Below are positions 42,874 through 45,041 of a stretch of 45,041 bases of DNA, piece after piece. Source of the stretch: an uncultured Corynebacterium sp. (GTDB lineage: Bacteria; Actinomycetota; Actinomycetes; Mycobacteriales; Mycobacteriaceae); contig NZ_CAMIAN010000018.1 of NCBI RefSeq assembly GCF_946221155.1, positions 1 through 45,041 of the forward strand. Direction: 5' to 3'. How positions within the stretch are numbered: the first letter of the stretch is position 1; each line of letters starts with the position of its first letter. The position numbers were made by a program, and so were the translations under genes. Below the pieces are notes generated by a model that worked only from the letters and a program-made list of their open reading frames with translations, did no database searches and was not told the origin of the DNA.

Positions 42874-44499
42874 TTGTCGACGACAACCGAAACGGCCGCG
42901 CCATCGTCGGCCGCGGGCATCACCCCTGTGCCCGAGAACGAGAATAATACCTGGTGGCACCTGTTTTTCGGCGGCCTTATGGCCGTCACCTTGGTGACAT
43001 TCAGTCTGTGGGCTCACGACTACGTTGGTGAAAACGCCAGCTTGATTGTTCTGCTGACCACCATCATTTTCGCCGTGTTCATGGCGTTCAACATCGGTGG
43101 TAACGACGTCGCGAACTCTTTCGGTACCTCGGTGGGTGCCGGCACGCTGAGCATGAAGCAGGCCCTGGTTGTGGCCGCTATCTTCGAGGTTTCCGGTGCT
43201 GTGCTGGCCGGTGGCGAGGTTACGGATACGGTCCGTTCCGGCATCGTTGACCTGGGTGCCATCGACAACCTCGAGCCGATGAACTTCGCCTACATCATGA
43301 TGGCCTCTCTGCTGGGCGCGGCTGTGTGGCTGCTGTTGGCGACCCGCATGGGCTGGCCGGTGTCCACCACGCACTCCATCGTGGGCGGTATCGTGGGTGC
43401 GGCTCTGACCGTCGGTTTCGTCACTGGCACTGGTGGCTGGTCCATGGTCCAGTGGGACGCGGTTGGCAAGATCGCCATTTCCTGGGTTCTGTCTCCGGCG
43501 CTGGGTGGCATCGTTGCATACCTTCTTTACAACGCAATTAAGCGCGGCATTCTGGTCTACAACGAGCTGGCGGATCAGCGCCTCGATGAGATCAAGAAGG
43601 AAAAGAAGGAGCTGAATATTCAGCACAAGATCGCCTTCGGTCAGCTCAGTGAGGAAGAGCAGCTGGCTCTGACCGATGCGATGATCCGTGACTCGACGAC
43701 GATGCGCGAGCACGACTTCACTGAGGAGGACCTGGAGTCCGATTACTACAAGAAGCTGCACCGCATCAATAAGTCCATTGAGGACGTTGAGGCGCACCAC
43801 GCCCTGGATACCTGGGTGCCGCTGCTGGCCGCAGTTGGTTCCATCATCATCTCCGCGATGCTGCTGTTCAAGGGTCTGAAGAACATGAACCTGGAGCTGT
43901 CCAGCCTGGGCAACTTCCTGATCATGGGCATGGTGGCAGCTGTTGTTTGGATGGCTGTTTACATCTTCTCCCGCACCCTGAAGAAGCAGGCTCTGAGCCG
44001 TTCGACCTTCCTGCTGTTTAGCTGGATGCAGGTATTCACGGCATCTGCTTTCGCATTCAGCCACGGCTCCAACGACATCGCTAACGCGCTTGGACCGTTC
44101 GTTGCAGTGCTGGATGTGTTGAAGACGAACTCCATCTCTGAGGAGTCCGCCGTGGCTCTGCCGGTCATGGTTGCCATGGGTGTTGCCTTGATTGCTGGCC
44201 TGTGGTTCATTGGCCGCTTCGTTATCCGCACCGTTGGTTCCGGCCTGACCAAGATGCACCCGGCCTCTGGCTTTGCTGCAGAGCTGTCCGCAGCTGCCGT
44301 GGTTATGGGCGCATCCGTGCTGGGTCTGCCGGTTTCCTCCACCCACATTCTGATCGGTGCTGTTCTGGGCGTTGGCCTGGTTAACAAGGATGCCAACTGG
44401 GGCTTGATGAAGCCCATCGCCCTGGCCTGGGTTATCACCCTGCCGGCTGCTGCGATCATCTCCAGTGGTACGGTCGCTGTCCTGCGCGTGATCTTCTAA
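42874..44499 (+). CDS. Inorganic phosphate transporter, Pit family
   Basis: 541 residues, TTG start with GGAGG six bases upstream. The two family signatures are clear: GGNDVANSFGTSVGAGTLS (about 75-93) and SHGSNDIANALGP (about 396-408), one in each inverted half. About ten to eleven membrane segments with a charged cytoplasmic loop at about 225-305 (DEIKKEKKELNIQHK). It moves phosphate, probably as a metal-phosphate complex, with protons or sodium. The gene stands alone between a PHO-box-like array and a terminator. Confidence 0.9.
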   Translation: MSTTTETAAPSSAAGITPVPENENNTWWHLFFGGLMAVTLVTFSLWAHDYVGENASLIVLLTTIIFAVFMAFNIGGNDVANSFGTSVGAGTLSMKQALVVAAIFEVSGAVLAGGEVTDTVRSGIVDLGAIDNLEPMNFAYIMMASLLGAAVWLLLATRMGWPVSTTHSIVGGIVGAALTVGFVTGTGGWSMVQWDAVGKIAISWVLSPALGGIVAYLLYNAIKRGILVYNELADQRLDEIKKEKKELNIQHKIAFGQLSEEEQLALTDAMIRDSTTMREHDFTEEDLESDYYKKLHRINKSIEDVEAHHALDTWVPLLAAVGSIIISAMLLFKGLKNMNLELSSLGNFLIMGMVAAVVWMAVYIFSRTLKKQALSRSTFLLFSWMQVFTASAFAFSHGSNDIANALGPFVAVLDVLKTNSISEESAVALPVMVAMGVALIAGLWFIGRFVIRTVGSGLTKMHPASGFAAELSAAAVVMGASVLGLPVSSTHILIGAVLGVGLVNKDANWGLMKPIALAWVITLPAAAIISSGTVAVLRVIF

Positions 44500-44593
44500 A
44501 GCTAACTGCTTGCCGCTGGCTTAGCTCGGCTGGCTGGCTTGCTACTGCAGGCTCGGCCTGGCTGAGGTTGCTAGCCCGGCCAGCTGACCTAAG

Positions 44594-44624
44594 GCGCTCG
44601 CCCCCTCTGGGCGGGCGCTTTTTT
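44594..44624 (+). terminator. Intrinsic terminator after the phosphate transporter
   Basis: GCGCTCGCCC (44594-44603) and GGGCGGGCGC (44609-44618) pair with one G-U, then six T (44619-44624). Confidence 0.85.
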
Positions 44625-44689
44625 ACTGCCCGGAGAATGTGGGGGCGCCAGAATGTGGAGGCCTGCTCGAGTCGATCCGAGGTTTGGGG

Positions 44690-44753
44690 CCTCTGTCTTG
44701 GCGGGTCTGAAGGGGCGAGGTCCTCTGTCTTGGTGGATTTGAAGGGCTGAGCT
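44690..44753 (+). repeat. Two tandem 32-bp repeats
   Basis: The unit beginning CCTCTGTCTTGG at 44690 repeats at 44722, with the shared pattern ending in TGAAGGG and GAG. The copies differ in several places. No gene is visible. They lie next to the MITE-like element. Confidence 0.6.
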
Positions 44754-44761
44754 AGGCGTAA

Positions 44762-44883
44762 ATGTCGTTAAAGTGGGAATCTGCAAAATTGAATCCGGAT
44801 TGCAATTTCTCAGCAACTCGCTGACCTGCAGGTTTGCATATATGGAAATAGTTGCCAATAACGTATTCCCACTTTAACGACAT
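44762..44883. mobile_element. 122-bp MITE-like element with perfect 19-bp inverted ends
   Basis: ATGTCGTTAAAGTGGGAAT (44762-44780) is the exact reverse complement of bases 44865-44883. The 84 bases between them are AT-rich compared with the flanks, hold a near-perfect cruciform (around AATCCGGATT), and encode nothing. This is the form of a miniature inverted-repeat element moved by a transposase coded elsewhere. No clear target duplication is visible (flanks GTAA and CTAA), so the exact ends are uncertain. A large regulatory hairpin is the alternative. Confidence 0.65.
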
Positions 44884-44910
44884 CTAACGGAATTCAGGGG
44901 TACCTAAGTC

Positions 44911-45041
44911 CCGCACTCCAGCTAGAAGCTGGAGAAACCGCAGCTAGCTGACCGGCCCCGCTCCAGCCAGAAGCTGGAGGAGACGCAGTCAGAAGGTGGA
45001 GGAGCCCCAGCCAGCCGACCGGCCCGGCCCGGGCTAGAAGC
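44911..45041. repeat. Palindromic repeat field at the right edge
   Basis: Two hairpins of one type, CTCCAGC-TAGAA-GCTGGAG (44916-44934) and CTCCAGC-CAGAA-GCTGGAG (44961-44979), and a degenerate third copy near 44989. Each unit also carries a CAGC(T/C)AGC(T/C)GACCGGCC segment. The field runs into the window edge with another partial copy (CTAGAAGC). No gene is seen here. Confidence 0.6.

Noticed and set aside
42775..44346. A 523-codon minus-strand frame
   Set aside because: It is the mirror of the Pit transporter and lacks any protein-like pattern (no membrane segments, very rich in Gln/His/Asn).

Overview
The window looks like chromosome of a moderately GC-rich Corynebacterium. The evidence is the gene order hemW-hrcA-dnaJ-rsmE-phoH-ybeY-CBS-era-recO-uppS-zur-glyS, the presence of LGFP-repeat, DUF4282 and CsbD proteins, a likely 6C RNA, and frequent leaderless or GTG/TTG starts. 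Several fatty-acid genes (fadD-type ligase, 3-hydroxybutyryl-CoA dehydrogenase) fit, but do not prove, a lipophilic species of the C. jeikeium kind. No database search was possible, so names rest on motifs and remembered families.

Left part (1-4.9 kb) is accessory DNA. A corynebacterial lipoprotein gene on the minus strand is split in two: its 5' part is at 4377-4880 and its 3' part at 750-962. The two pieces share an 18-bp direct repeat (17/18 identical) that keeps the reading frame. Between them lie about 3.4 kb: a decayed DNA-glycosylase-like gene, a secreted LGFP-repeat protein ending in a prokaryotic phospholipase A2 domain, a small four-helix membrane protein, and a serine recombinase broken by three frameshifts. 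The simplest reading is a small mobile island that inserted into the lipoprotein gene and became trapped when its recombinase decayed. The PLA2/membrane-protein pair is its cargo, and a run of nine G marks the junction between the LGFP and PLA2 parts.

Middle part (4.9-24 kb) holds metabolic and envelope genes. They are: an oxidoreductase and BASS-type transporter operon behind a leaderless promoter with a palindromic operator; a metallophosphoesterase; a secreted serine-hydrolase-like protein; a Gly/Gln/Tyr-rich membrane protein; a BCCT osmolyte transporter; 3-hydroxybutyryl-CoA dehydrogenase; CsbD; a class III aminotransferase; an ABC exporter downstream of a MalY/PatB C-S lyase; a carboxylesterase and an M3 oligopeptidase whose start codons overlap head to head; two small membrane proteins; and MalQ.

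Right part (24-44.5 kb) is the conserved core: acyl-CoA ligase, HemW, the HrcA/DnaJ heat-shock pair, RsmE, PhoH, YbeY (16S rRNA maturation), a CNNM/CorC-type CBS protein, Era (ribosome assembly), two DUF4282 proteins, RecO, UppS (decaprenyl/undecaprenyl phosphate for the cell wall), a ferritin-like/VIT1 iron transporter, Zur, a 6C RNA with its own promoter and terminator, glycyl-tRNA synthetase and a Pit phosphate transporter preceded by a PHO-box-like array. The right edge (44.6-45.0 kb) is a repeat field containing a 122-bp MITE-like element with perfect 19-bp inverted ends.
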